Source: an uncultured Bacteroidales bacterium (GTDB taxonomy: Bacteria > Bacteroidota > Bacteroidia > Bacteroidales > Bacteroidaceae). Taken from it: DNA of 64,000 nt. The first letter of the stretch is position 1, and every line of letters starts with the position of its first letter. The stretch is from contig CACYGK010000001.1 of assembly GCA_902774005.1 (NCBI GenBank), positions 16,366-80,365 on the forward strand, in the 5' to 3' direction. Below are positions 9,087 to 17,851 of this stretch, piece by piece. Below the pieces are notes generated by a model, which did not search any database, was not told the DNA's origin, and saw only the letters and a list, made by a program, of their open reading frames with translations. The position numbers were made by a program, and so were the translations under genes.

Positions 9087-11174
9087 TTATTTACTTTCAA
9101 ATGTAAGTTGGTCGCCGTCGGCACTCACTTCTATCTCTTTGTCGCGGTCGATTTCGCCACTTAGCATTTTCTTCGAAAGTTCGTTGAGCATCTTCTCCTG
9201 AATAGCCCGTTTCACTGGTCGTGCACCAAACTGCGGGTCGTAACCGACTTTGGCTATGAGGTCGATGGCTTTGTCATCGACATGGAGTGTGATTCCGTTG
9301 TCGGCTACCATCTTGACTACGCGGTCGATTTGCAGTTTGACAATCTGACGAATCTCTGCTTCGCCAAGTGGTGTGAAGTCGATAATCTCATCAACTCGGT
9401 TGAGGAACTCAGGACGGAAGATGTTCATGAGTGATTCGCGTGGTGCGTTGCTCGTCATGATGATGATGGTGTTCTTGAAGTTTACGGTACGTCCCTTGTT
9501 GTCGGTGAGTCGTCCGTCGTCAAGTACCTGGAGCAGCACGTTGAACACGTCAGGATGAGCTTTCTCTATCTCGTCGAACAGAACTACTGAGTACGGTTTG
9601 CGTCGTACCGCTTCGGTGAGTTGTCCACCTTCCTCATATCCGATATATCCCGGAGGTGCTCCTACGAGTCGGCTTACCGTATGTTTCTCCTGATATTCGG
9701 ACATGTCGATACGTGTCATCATCGATTCGTCATCGAAGAGGTAGTCGGCAAGTGCCTTTGCCAGTTCGGTCTTACCTACACCTGTGGTACCGAGGAATAT
9801 GAACGAACCGATAGGGCGTTTCGGGTCTTGCAGTCCGGCACGGCTACGGCGTACAGCATCACTTACAGCTTGGATGGCTTTGTCCTGACCGATGACACGC
9901 TTGTGGAGTTCGGTTTCGAGACCCAGCAGTTTCTTGCGCTCGGACATCTGCATCTTGCTTACCGGTATGCCGGTCCAACGACTTACGACGTCGGCTATGT
10001 CGTCACTGGTCACTTCTTCCTTGACCATTGCGTTGCCGTCCTGTGCCTCAGCCAGCCGCTGTTGGATATTCCTGATATCTTCTTCGAGTCGCTGCAGTTT
10101 TCCGTAACGTATCTCTGCCACCTTTGCATAGTCGCCCATGCGTTCTGCCTTGTCGGCTTCGAACTTCAGGTTTTCTATCTGCTGCTTGTCCGACTGAATC
10201 TGATTGAGCAGGGCACGTTCGCCTTCCCATTTCTCTTTCTGTTTCTTCTCGTCGGCTTTCAGAGAGTCGATGATGCGGTTCAGTTCATCGAGTTTTTCTT
10301 TGTCGTTTTCACGCTTAATGGCTTCCCGCTCTATCTCGAGTTGCTTGATTCGGCGACTCAGTTCGTCGAGTGATTCAGGTACGGAGTCGCGTTCCATCCT
10401 AAGCTTTGCTGCAGCTTCGTCCATAAGGTCGATGGCTTTGTCCGGCAGGAACCGTTCGGTGATGTAACGGTTCGAGAGTTCGACGGCTGAGATGATAGCC
10501 TCATCCTTAATCCTTACTTTGTGATGATTCTCGTAGCGTTCCTTCAGTCCACGCAGTATGGATATGCTCGACATTACATCCGGTTCGTCCACCATGACAG
10601 TCTGGAAACGTCGTTCGAGAGCCTTGTCCTTCTCGAAGTATTTTTGGTATTCATCAAGTGTTGTGGCACCAATGCTGCGGAGTTCACCTCGTGCCAATGC
10701 CGGTTTGAGGATGTTGGCAGCATCCATTGCTCCCTGAGTCTGTCCGGCACCCACAAGGGTGTGTATCTCATCGATGAACAGGATAATCTGTCCGTTGCTC
10801 TTAACTACGGCATTGATAACACCTTTCAGACGTTCCTCGAATTCGCCCTGATATTTTGCTCCGGCTATCAGAGCACCCATGTCAAGACTATAGAGCTGTT
10901 TGTCTTTCAGATTATCGGGCACGTCGCCTCGCAGTATTCGTCCTGCCAGTCCTTCGACGATGGCAGTCTTACCGGTACCAGGCTCACCAATCAGGATAGG
11001 GTTGTTCTTGGTGCGTCGCGACAGGATCTGCAGAATCCGTCGTATCTCTTCATCACGACCGATTACCGGGTCCAGTTTGCCGTTCTTTGCGAGTTCGATA
11101 AGGTTGGTAGCATATTTCTCCAGAACCTCACGCTCGTCTTGTGGTTGATTTTGCTGATTGTTGTTGAAGTTCAT
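9087..11174 (-). CDS. clpB: ClpB-type disaggregase lacking the N-terminal domain
   Basis: 695 residues, against about 860 for full-length ClpB. It begins [21 protein letters not shown], directly before the first AAA+ domain (Walker A GEPGTGKT, Walker B ILFIDEIH). The long ClpB middle-domain coiled coil follows (about 285-400), then the second AAA+ domain ([19 protein letters not shown]). The N-terminal repeat domain is absent, and the spacer upstream does not encode one. Between sensor 1 (IIIMTSN) and FRPEFLNR only nine residues remain (about 575), where E. coli ClpB has 29. The role is disaggregation with DnaK. The promoter region carries an inverted repeat. Confidence 0.9.
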   Translation of the reverse strand: MNFNNNQQNQPQDEREVLEKYATNLIELAKNGKLDPVIGRDEEIRRILQILSRRTKNNPILIGEPGTGKTAIVEGLAGRILRGDVPDNLKDKQLYSLDMGALIAGAKYQGEFEERLKGVINAVVKSNGQIILFIDEIHTLVGAGQTQGAMDAANILKPALARGELRSIGATTLDEYQKYFEKDKALERRFQTVMVDEPDVMSSISILRGLKERYENHHKVRIKDEAIISAVELSNRYITERFLPDKAIDLMDEAAAKLRMERDSVPESLDELSRRIKQLEIEREAIKRENDKEKLDELNRIIDSLKADEKKQKEKWEGERALLNQIQSDKQQIENLKFEADKAERMGDYAKVAEIRYGKLQRLEEDIRNIQQRLAEAQDGNAMVKEEVTSDDIADVVSRWTGIPVSKMQMSERKKLLGLETELHKRVIGQDKAIQAVSDAVRRSRAGLQDPKRPIGSFIFLGTTGVGKTELAKALADYLFDDESMMTRIDMSEYQEKHTVSRLVGAPPGYIGYEEGGQLTEAVRRKPYSVVLFDEIEKAHPDVFNVLLQVLDDGRLTDNKGRTVNFKNTIIIMTSNAPRESLMNIFRPEFLNRVDEIIDFTPLGEAEIRQIVKLQIDRVVKMVADNGITLHVDDKAIDLIAKVGYDPQFGARPVKRAIQEKMLNELSKKMLSGEIDRDKEIEVSADGDQLTFESK

Positions 11175-11236
11175 AGGTCAAAATGTTTAAAGTTTAACAA
11201 TTCTGTCTCGTCCCACGAACAACCGTTGTTCCACGA

Positions 11237-11244
11237 CAAAAATA
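11237..11244 (-). promoter_or_regulatory. -7 promoter element TATTTTTG of clpB
   Basis: A minus-strand TAnnTTTG match 63 bp upstream of the clpB start. Confidence 0.55.
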
Positions 11245-11246
11245 AA

Positions 11247-11281
11247 CGACAAATCGTCACATTCTGCATGACAATTTGTCG
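11247..11281. promoter_or_regulatory. Inverted repeat upstream of clpB, possible operator
   Basis: CGACAAAT (11247-11254) and ATTTGTCG (11274-11281), 19 bp apart, sit just upstream of the -7 element. This is not the CIRCE sequence. ACGACAAA also occurs as a direct repeat at 11234 and 11246. Confidence 0.4.
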
Positions 11282-11303
11282 GTAATATGTGAGATGTAAG
11301 ATG

Positions 11304-12626
11304 TTATTCCTCTTCTGCCTCTTCTTCCGGGAAGATAAGGTCGAGGGCAGCCTTGAGCAGAGTCTCTTCCTCGTCGCCATATTCCTTCATGGAAAGGAGA
11401 TAGGTGGTGGAACTTTCGCTTATGGAGGATTGAGGAGAGAATGCTCCGTATGAATAGTTGCCTGTGGCATCAGCTACGTAGCATACGGCTGGGAAGAGCC
11501 GGTGACCATATTCATGACCTATGAACTCCGTTATTACGTTTTGTCCCTTCGACTTCTCGCCGATAAGTATCACATTCTCTTCGCCCAGAGTGAGCTTCAG
11601 GGCTCTGATGAGCCACTCGGCAGCTCCCTGTGTATAGTTGCTCATTATAATATATATGCGTTGCAGTTCCATACTGCTGACCGAAGTATCGTAATTATAC
11701 ACGGTGTTTTTGTCGGCATAGCGGCTGTTCCATTCTGTTTGGGCAAATACTTCTGATTTCTTTGCGGCAGGCACGATGTAACTTGCCAGACGCTGAGCCA
11801 TTTCAATAGTGCCGTGGTTGCAGAGTCGGAGGTCGAGAATCATCTCTTTCGGATTGTCTGCTTTCAGGGCTGCCATCTTTGTATCCATGTCGTTTTTAAA
11901 GTCGTAACCTGACGATTCTGTCTCGTATGGTCGCGGCAGTAATCTTGTAGCCAGAAGATATGCTACGTTTGTTGCATCTCGGGTTATGGTTTTTGAACAT
12001 GGAAAGGCTGGTTCTACAATCGAATGTGAAGCTGAAAGTGTGGCGGTAATCGAGTCGGTCCACACGTACTGACCTGTCTCGAGAGTGTCAAGGTGGTGGA
12101 ATATGATTCCATGAGTGGTTCCCGACTTCAGATTTTTTGTGGCTACCGATGCCGTCATCTTTGTACCATCTACCTCCGAAATGAAGCAGTTGCGATGGAG
12201 TCCTGCATTTGCAGCAGGAGAACCCTCGACGACGTATGTAATACGTGCAAATGTTCGTGATGTTGCTTTTGTGGGGTCGGTAATTGTGGAGAAGTCCATA
12301 CCGTATGAATCGAGACGATTGAAGTTTCCACGTTCGTAAGGGTCGGTAAGTGCGCTGTCTATCTGACAGTACGACCATGAGTCGTTCTGCTTGACAGACT
12401 GGGTCAGAGTGGAGAAAAACTTGGTGAGAGTATAGAAATACGCCTTGTAGTTCTGTTCAGGAATTTGGTCGCCCCACAGGTATTTATCCTTCATTATATT
12501 CATTACCCATGTGTTGTGCTCCGTCAGTTCCACGTATTCATGACTGCGGTCTTCACCCTTACATGCCAGAAGGAGTAGGGCGGAGAGCAGTACTGCAATC
12601 AGATTGTTATATGTGATTCTATTCAT
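11304..12626 (-). CDS. S41-type lipoprotein, probably catalytically inactive
   Basis: 440 residues with a lipoprotein signal (LLLLAC). It has a PDZ-like region (VVEGSPAANAGLHRNCFISEVDG, about 135-160) and an S41 C-terminal-processing-protease-like domain (EMILDLRLCNHG...). In this Bacteroidota group the nucleophile lies in a motif like TASASE; here the site reads TQGAAEW (about residue 335), with no serine. The lysine region reads IGEKSKGQNV. It is probably a pseudo-protease acting by binding. The C-terminus is acidic (FPEEEAEEE). It overlaps rlmH by 8 bp, so the two are co-transcribed. Confidence 0.8.
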   Translation of the reverse strand: MNRITYNNLIAVLLSALLLLACKGEDRSHEYVELTEHNTWVMNIMKDKYLWGDQIPEQNYKAYFYTLTKFFSTLTQSVKQNDSWSYCQIDSALTDPYERGNFNRLDSYGMDFSTITDPTKATSRTFARITYVVEGSPAANAGLHRNCFISEVDGTKMTASVATKNLKSGTTHGIIFHHLDTLETGQYVWTDSITATLSASHSIVEPAFPCSKTITRDATNVAYLLATRLLPRPYETESSGYDFKNDMDTKMAALKADNPKEMILDLRLCNHGTIEMAQRLASYIVPAAKKSEVFAQTEWNSRYADKNTVYNYDTSVSSMELQRIYIIMSNYTQGAAEWLIRALKLTLGEENVILIGEKSKGQNVITEFIGHEYGHRLFPAVCYVADATGNYSYGAFSPQSSISESSTTYLLSMKEYGDEEETLLKAALDLIFPEEEAEEE

Positions 12627-13092
12627 GATGGTATGGTTCGTTCTTAATGATGGTCATAGCCCTGTATAGTTGTTCGGTGAAGATGAGACGTATCATCTGA
12701 TGCGAGAAGGTCATTTTCGATACACTGAGCATCTCTTGCTTTCTGTCGTACACGTCCTTTGAGAATCCATACGGACCGCCGATGATGAATACCAGACGTT
12801 TTCCGACTGTTTGCTGACGTTTTTCTACCCATTCGGCAAAGTCCACACTCCTCATCTCCTTACCTCTCTCGTCAAGTAGAACAACGTAGTCGCTACTTTG
12901 CAACTGTTTCATTATCAGTTCGCCTTCAGTTTGTTTCTGTTGCTCAACGGAGAGTGACTTTGTATTCTTCAGTTCAGGTATCGTCACCATTTCAAAAGGT
13001 ATGTAATGAGTCACCCTCCCGGCATAGTCGCTGATAAGTGTCGTCAGTTCTTTGCCTACGGTCTTTCCTACAACAAGCAGCACTATCTTCAT
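12619..13092 (-). CDS. rlmH: 23S rRNA (pseudouridine1915-N3)-methyltransferase
   Basis: 157 residues, the normal size for this SPOUT-class enzyme. It has the SAM-binding knot motif FIIGGPYGFSKDVYDR and the C-terminal FSHQMIRLIFTEQLYRA. It methylates pseudouridine 1915 in helix 69 of 23S rRNA. It is 6 bp downstream of relA and overlaps the S41-like gene. Confidence 0.97.
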   Translation of the reverse strand: MKIVLLVVGKTVGKELTTLISDYAGRVTHYIPFEMVTIPELKNTKSLSVEQQKQTEGELIMKQLQSSDYVVLLDERGKEMRSVDFAEWVEKRQQTVGKRLVFIIGGPYGFSKDVYDRKQEMLSVSKMTFSHQMIRLIFTEQLYRAMTIIKNEPYHHE

Positions 13093-13098
13093 CTTCGT

Positions 13099-15309
13099 CT
13101 ATCTTGATATGTTTTTAATACCCTTCACGGTCTTCAGTTTCTTTATCAGCTGCTCTATCTGTTTGTTGTCGTCAATCATAACGGTTAGAGTACCCGAGAA
13201 CAGTCCGTCCTCGCTGCTCTGGATGCTTATTCCTCGCAATGTGATGTTTTTCTCTTTATTGATGATTGACGTGAGGTTGTTGACGATGCCGATGTCGTCA
13301 TTTCCGACTACATGCAGTATTACGGCATACTGACTACTGCCTTTGCCTGCCCATTGTGCACGGATTACCCTGTAACTCATTCTCTCTTTCAGTCTTTCGG
13401 CATTAGGACAGTTGGAACGGTGTACCTTTATTCCACGGTTGATAGTAACAAATCCGAAAACGTCGTCGCCGTAGATAGGATTACAGCACTTTGCAAGCGA
13501 ATATTCAACACCTTTAACGCTGTTGTCGATGACTAGCACGTCGCCGCTGCTCTGAGTCATGTCGTCAGTTGTATTCCTTACAAATCCGTCGGCACTTCTG
13601 TTTTCCGTAGTGTATAGTGCAGGGTTGGCTTCACGATTTTGCTGTTCCTTGTATTTCTCAACAATATAAGCGCTGTCGATTGTTCCGTCGGATATGGCAC
13701 GATAGAAATCGTTCATCTGCTTATATCCGAGTTTCTTCACCATCCTCATCATCGTACCCTCATCGGGTTCAATCTTATGGTGTTTGAATTTTCTTTCCAG
13801 GTCTTCCTTGGCAAAGGCTGCATTTTTAGCTTCCTGTTCGTGCAGACTCTGCCGTATCTTATTCCTGGCCTTGGTTGTCACGGCAAAGTTAAGCCAGTCG
13901 CGTTTAGGTATCTGTTTGTTTGATGTCAGAATCTCTACCTGGTCGCCACTCTGTAGTCGTGTATATATCGGAACATTCTTTCCGTTGACCATACCTCCGA
14001 TACATTTGCATCCGATATTGGTATGTATGTGGAAGGCGAAGTCGAGTACTGTTGCTCCTTTCTGCAGTTTGAAAAGGTCTCCTTTAGGTGTAAATACAAA
14101 TACCTCATCTGAGTATAAATCAACCTTAAACTGATTAATTAACTGTTCGTCGCTTGTCGTTTGATTTTCAAGTGCTGAACGTACATCTTTTAACCAGTCT
14201 TCTAACTTTGTACCAGAGTCCTTTACGCCCTTGTATCTCCAATGGGCTGCAAGTCCTCGTTCTGCTACTTCGTCCATCCTTTCGGTGCGAATCTGAACCT
14301 CTACCCACTTGCCTTCCGGTCCCATCACTGTGATGTGCAGACTTTCATATCCGTTTGATTTCGGCACACTTAACCAGTCTCTCAATCGTTTGGGATTGGG
14401 ACGGTACATGTCGGTCACGATGGAGAATACCTGCCAGCATTCCAATTTCTCGTTTTCTATCTTGCTGTCCAAAATCACTCGGATGGCAAACAAGTCGTAG
14501 ATGCCTTCAAACTGACATTTCTGCTTCTGCATCTTTTGCCAGATAGAATGTATGCTTTTCGTTCTGCCTTTTATGTGGAAATGCAGATTGGCTGCTTTCA
14601 GTTTTTCTTCTATCGGTCCGATAAAATTGGCAATATAACGGTCGCGTGAAGCACGGGTCTCGTTCAGTTTCTCCTTGATCATGTAATATACATCGGGCTT
14701 CAGGTACTTCAGACTCAGGTCCTCCAATTCTCTCTTTATCAAATAAAGACCCAACTTATGAGCTAAGGGGGCATACAGCACACTCGCTTCGTTAGCCACC
14801 TTCCTGCGTTCTTCTTCAGTACCCTTGTCCTTAATCTGACGCATCAGGTTCACCCTGTTGGCAATGATAATGAAGATGACACGCATGTCTTCGGCAAACG
14901 AAAGTATTAGGTCACGGAAGTTTTCTGTCTCTACAACCGGAGTCTTCTGATATATTTCGTTCACCTTATTCAGTCCTGCTACAATATTTGCCACTTCTTG
15001 TCCGAAGAGATGCTTCGCCTTCTCTTTATCTTTCTCAACATAGTTGTGAATCATCACAGCCAAGAGACTGGCACGATTCAGTCCTATCTCTTCAGCCAGT
15101 ATCACGGCAGTCTGAAGGTCGAAGAGCAAAGGATGCAATCCGAAAACATCGCGTTGCAACTGCCCCTTCTCTGCGGCTTGCTTCAACAGAGTTCTTACGT
15201 TGTTCAGGTCTTCGGCTTGAAAAGTGTCTTCTGCAATAGATTGCAGACGCTTGAATTCTTCCTTCAAAAGCTGCTGTTCAGTCGAAGTCATTCCTGTGGT
15301 ATTATCCAT
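13099..15309 (-). CDS. relA: RelA/SpoT family (p)ppGpp synthetase
   Basis: 736 residues from the ATG at 15309, which is preferred over one 54 bp upstream because the -7 promoter element (15327-15334) overlaps that longer version. Order: HD domain, synthetase (RTKSIHSIWQKM, YDLFAIRVI, SNGYESLH, EVQIRT), TGS, helical, and ACT domains. The hydrolase HD motif is degenerate (HN in IHNYVEKD, and IANRVNLM instead of LADRLHNM), while the synthetase motifs are intact. This fits a synthesis-only RelA, with a SpoT hydrolase elsewhere in the genome. It is the first gene of relA-rlmH-S41. Confidence 0.93.
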   Translation of the reverse strand: MDNTTGMTSTEQQLLKEEFKRLQSIAEDTFQAEDLNNVRTLLKQAAEKGQLQRDVFGLHPLLFDLQTAVILAEEIGLNRASLLAVMIHNYVEKDKEKAKHLFGQEVANIVAGLNKVNEIYQKTPVVETENFRDLILSFAEDMRVIFIIIANRVNLMRQIKDKGTEEERRKVANEASVLYAPLAHKLGLYLIKRELEDLSLKYLKPDVYYMIKEKLNETRASRDRYIANFIGPIEEKLKAANLHFHIKGRTKSIHSIWQKMQKQKCQFEGIYDLFAIRVILDSKIENEKLECWQVFSIVTDMYRPNPKRLRDWLSVPKSNGYESLHITVMGPEGKWVEVQIRTERMDEVAERGLAAHWRYKGVKDSGTKLEDWLKDVRSALENQTTSDEQLINQFKVDLYSDEVFVFTPKGDLFKLQKGATVLDFAFHIHTNIGCKCIGGMVNGKNVPIYTRLQSGDQVEILTSNKQIPKRDWLNFAVTTKARNKIRQSLHEQEAKNAAFAKEDLERKFKHHKIEPDEGTMMRMVKKLGYKQMNDFYRAISDGTIDSAYIVEKYKEQQNREANPALYTTENRSADGFVRNTTDDMTQSSGDVLVIDNSVKGVEYSLAKCCNPIYGDDVFGFVTINRGIKVHRSNCPNAERLKERMSYRVIRAQWAGKGSSQYAVILHVVGNDDIGIVNNLTSIINKEKNITLRGISIQSSEDGLFSGTLTVMIDDNKQIEQLIKKLKTVKGIKNISR

Positions 15310-15326
15310 ATCGCAATAATTTTGCG

Positions 15327-15334
15327 CAAAAATA
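15327..15334 (-). promoter_or_regulatory. -7 promoter element TATTTTTG of relA
   Basis: A minus-strand TAnnTTTG match 18 bp before the ATG at 15309. Confidence 0.65.
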
Positions 15335-15343
15335 CCAAATATT

Positions 15344-15371
15344 TCCCAATTCCCAATTCCCAATTCCTAAT
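15344..15371. repeat. Heptamer tract (TCCCAAT)3-TCCTAAT between divergent promoters
   Basis: Three perfect TCCCAAT copies and one variant. The tract fills the space between the relA -7 element and the aminotransferase -7 element, where the -33 regions of both promoters should lie. Confidence 0.85.
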
Positions 15372-15378
15372 TAATTGC

Positions 15379-15386
15379 TAACTTTG
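15379..15386 (+). promoter_or_regulatory. -7 promoter element TAACTTTG
   Basis: A TAnnTTTG match 22 bp before the ATG at 15408. It excludes the alternative ATG at 15375. Confidence 0.7.
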
Positions 15387-15407
15387 CACGAAATTTTAAT
15401 ATCTGTT

Positions 15408-16607
15408 ATGCCTAAAATATCTATTCGTGGCACAGAAATGCCCTCATCGCCTATCCGAAAGCTTGCTCCACTGGCTGAAGCAGCAAAGCGTCGCGGCATT
15501 CATGTTTACCACCTCAATATCGGACAACCTGACTTGCCAACACCTCAGGTAGCTATTGATGCAATTAAGAATATCGATCGCAAGGTTCTCGAGTACAGTC
15601 CTTCACAGGGCTACCGTTCATATCGCGAAAAACTGGTTCATTATTACGCCAAGTACGATATTAACCTCACAGCCGACGACATCATTATCACTTCTGGTGG
15701 TTCCGAAGCCGTGCTCTTCTCATTCCTTGCATGCCTTAATCCGGGTGATGAAATTATCGTACCTGAACCGGCATACGCCAACTATATGGCATTTGCCATC
15801 TCTGCCGGAGCGGTTATCCGTACCATTGCTACGACCATCGAGGAAGGGTTCTCGTTGCCAAAGGTTGAGAAGTTCGAGGAACTCATCAATGAGCGTACCC
15901 GTGCAATCCTCATCTGCAATCCGAACAATCCTACCGGTTATCTCTATACACGTCGAGAGATGAATCAGATTCGCGACCTCGTCAAGAAGTACGACCTCTA
16001 TCTCTTCTCCGACGAAGTATATCGCGAATTCATCTATACCGGTTCTCCTTATATTTCTGCATGCCATCTCGAAGGCATAGAACAGAACGTTGTACTCATC
16101 GACTCTGTCAGCAAACGTTATTCCGAATGTGGTATCCGTATCGGTGCTCTCATTACAAAAAATCCGGAAATACGTAAGGCTGTGATGAAGTTCTGTCAAG
16201 CTCGTCTTTCACCGCCACTCATCGGACAGATTGCTGCAGAAGCAAGTCTTGATGCTCCAGAGGAATACTCGCGTGAGGTCTATGACGAATATGTAGAGAG
16301 ACGTAAATGTCTTATCGACGGACTTAACCGCATACCCGGTGTCTATTCCCCTATACCTATGGGTGCATTCTACACCGTTGCAAAGTTACCGGTTGATGAC
16401 TGCGAGAAATTTTGTGCATGGTGTCTCGAAAGCTTCGAATATGAAGGGGAGACAGTCATGATGGCACCGGCATCCGGTTTCTATACTACTCCCGGTTCGG
16501 GTAAAAATGAAGTGCGTATTGCTTACGTGCTCAAAAAGGAAGACCTTATTCGTGCCCTCTTCGTGCTCCGTAAGGCTCTTGAGGCATATCCTGGAAGAAC
16601 AGAATGA
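15408..16607 (+). CDS. PLP-dependent aminotransferase class I/II
   Basis: 399 residues from the start after the promoter. It is a fold-type I aspartate-aminotransferase-like enzyme: HLNIGQPDLPTP at the N-terminus, CNPNNPTGYLY, the PLP contact SDEVYREF, the Schiff-base lysine in IDSVSKRYS, and the substrate-carboxylate arginine in NEVRIAY. The substrate cannot be fixed from sequence; aspartate or an aromatic amino acid is plausible. The stop overlaps the next gene's ATG (ATGA), so translation is coupled. Confidence 0.9.
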   Translation: MPKISIRGTEMPSSPIRKLAPLAEAAKRRGIHVYHLNIGQPDLPTPQVAIDAIKNIDRKVLEYSPSQGYRSYREKLVHYYAKYDINLTADDIIITSGGSEAVLFSFLACLNPGDEIIVPEPAYANYMAFAISAGAVIRTIATTIEEGFSLPKVEKFEELINERTRAILICNPNNPTGYLYTRREMNQIRDLVKKYDLYLFSDEVYREFIYTGSPYISACHLEGIEQNVVLIDSVSKRYSECGIRIGALITKNPEIRKAVMKFCQARLSPPLIGQIAAEASLDAPEEYSREVYDEYVERRKCLIDGLNRIPGVYSPIPMGAFYTVAKLPVDDCEKFCAWCLESFEYEGETVMMAPASGFYTTPGSGKNEVRIAYVLKKEDLIRALFVLRKALEAYPGRTE

Positions 16608-17851
16608 GATTTGATATTTTCATAGCTAGGAAACTATATTCAGATGACAGTGAGGGCGGGAAGAAATTTTCTCGCCCTGCTGTTCGTATAGCCCTTGCAG
16701 GCATTGCCATTGGTATTGCCATTATGATTATATCCCTATCCGTTGTACTTGGATTCAAACGTGAAGTAGCCAATAAAGTCACGGGATTTGGTTCCCACAT
16801 CCAACTTCTGTCTCTTTCCTACGACTCAAACCGTCAGATGTTACCCGTCATCACTGGCGACAGTCTTCTTGGTATAGTCCGCAGTTTTCCAGATGTTGAC
16901 CATGTACAGTCGTTCGCTCTGAAGATGGGACTTCTTAAGACATCTTCCGATTTCTGTGGCATCACCTTCAAAGGACTCTCTGCCGACTACGACACTACAT
17001 TTCTCCATGAGTCACTCGTTGCAGGTTCCATGCCCCGACCCACAACCGACGGTATACCACAATTGCTCTTGTCGCAGACCACAGTACGCAAACTCCAACT
17101 CCATCTTGGCGACCGTATCTTTGCCTATTTCCTTTCCAATGAATCAATGCGTGCACGACGTTTTGTCGTTTGCGGCATCTTTGAGACCAATATGTCGGAA
17201 TACGATACTCACTATGCCATTACCGATCTTGCTACCGTGCAGCGTCTCAATGGGTGGAAAGCGGACGAATCGAGCGGCTACGAAATCACTATTCGTGACT
17301 TTTCACGCGTTACCGATGTTTCCTTTGATATGGCACTTGTCATCAACAACCGTCCTGACCATCGTGGAGTATCGTATGGAGTTTTCAATATTCGAGAACT
17401 TGCACCCCATACCTTCTCGTGGTTGGCTGTGCTAGATATGAATGTAGTCATGATTATCATTCTTATGATATGCGTCAGCATTTTCACCATAGTAAGCGGA
17501 CTCCTCATCATCATGCTCGACAAAATAAACATGATAGGTACTCTAAAGGCGCTCGGAGCTACCGACTTTACCATCCGACGTGTATTCATTTCATTTTCTA
17601 TCATGCTCGTAGGTAAAGGACTCATATTTGGCAATGTTGTCGGACTCTTCCTGTGCTATCTCCAGCATTGGTTCCATGTCGTTTCCCTCAATGCCTCAGT
17701 CTATTACATCTCCTACGTACCCATACAAATCAATTACCTTTATATCCTACTGCTCAACCTCCTCACCATACTCGTCACTTCAATTGTCATCATAGGTTCA
17801 TCCCATCTAATAAGTGTGTCTAACCCGACAAAAACCATGCGCTATGAATAA
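16604..17851 (+). CDS. LolC/LolE-type ABC transporter permease
   Basis: 415 residues. One N-terminal membrane segment (about 25-45, IALAGIAIGIAIMIISLSVV), a large periplasmic MacB-PCD domain, then three C-terminal FtsX-type segments (about 275-405). The sequence GFKREVANKVTGFGSHIQL is typical of Bacteroidota LolE-like permeases, which extract lipoproteins from the inner membrane. No ATPase gene is adjacent. It overlaps both neighbours, so it belongs to the operon that starts at 15408. Confidence 0.88.
   Translation: MRFDIFIARKLYSDDSEGGKKFSRPAVRIALAGIAIGIAIMIISLSVVLGFKREVANKVTGFGSHIQLLSLSYDSNRQMLPVITGDSLLGIVRSFPDVDHVQSFALKMGLLKTSSDFCGITFKGLSADYDTTFLHESLVAGSMPRPTTDGIPQLLLSQTTVRKLQLHLGDRIFAYFLSNESMRARRFVVCGIFETNMSEYDTHYAITDLATVQRLNGWKADESSGYEITIRDFSRVTDVSFDMALVINNRPDHRGVSYGVFNIRELAPHTFSWLAVLDMNVVMIIILMICVSIFTIVSGLLIIMLDKINMIGTLKALGATDFTIRRVFISFSIMLVGKGLIFGNVVGLFLCYLQHWFHVVSLNASVYYISYVPIQINYLYILLLNLLTILVTSIVIIGSSHLISVSNPTKTMRYE

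Noticed and set aside
9621-10373. A 250-codon open frame on the plus strand opposite clpB
   Set aside because: It lies fully antisense to a strongly conserved gene, has no recognisable domain, and reflects codon bias of the real strand. Similar long antisense frames opposite relA, tamB, ftsK, trxB, uxaB and rpsA were dropped for the same reason.
11234-11281. CIRCE/HrcA operator at clpB
   Set aside because: The arms do not match TTAGCACTC and the 19-bp spacer is not the 9 bp of CIRCE.
15375-15407. Earlier ATG for the aminotransferase
   Set aside because: The -7 promoter element lies across this ATG region, so it would be upstream of the transcript.
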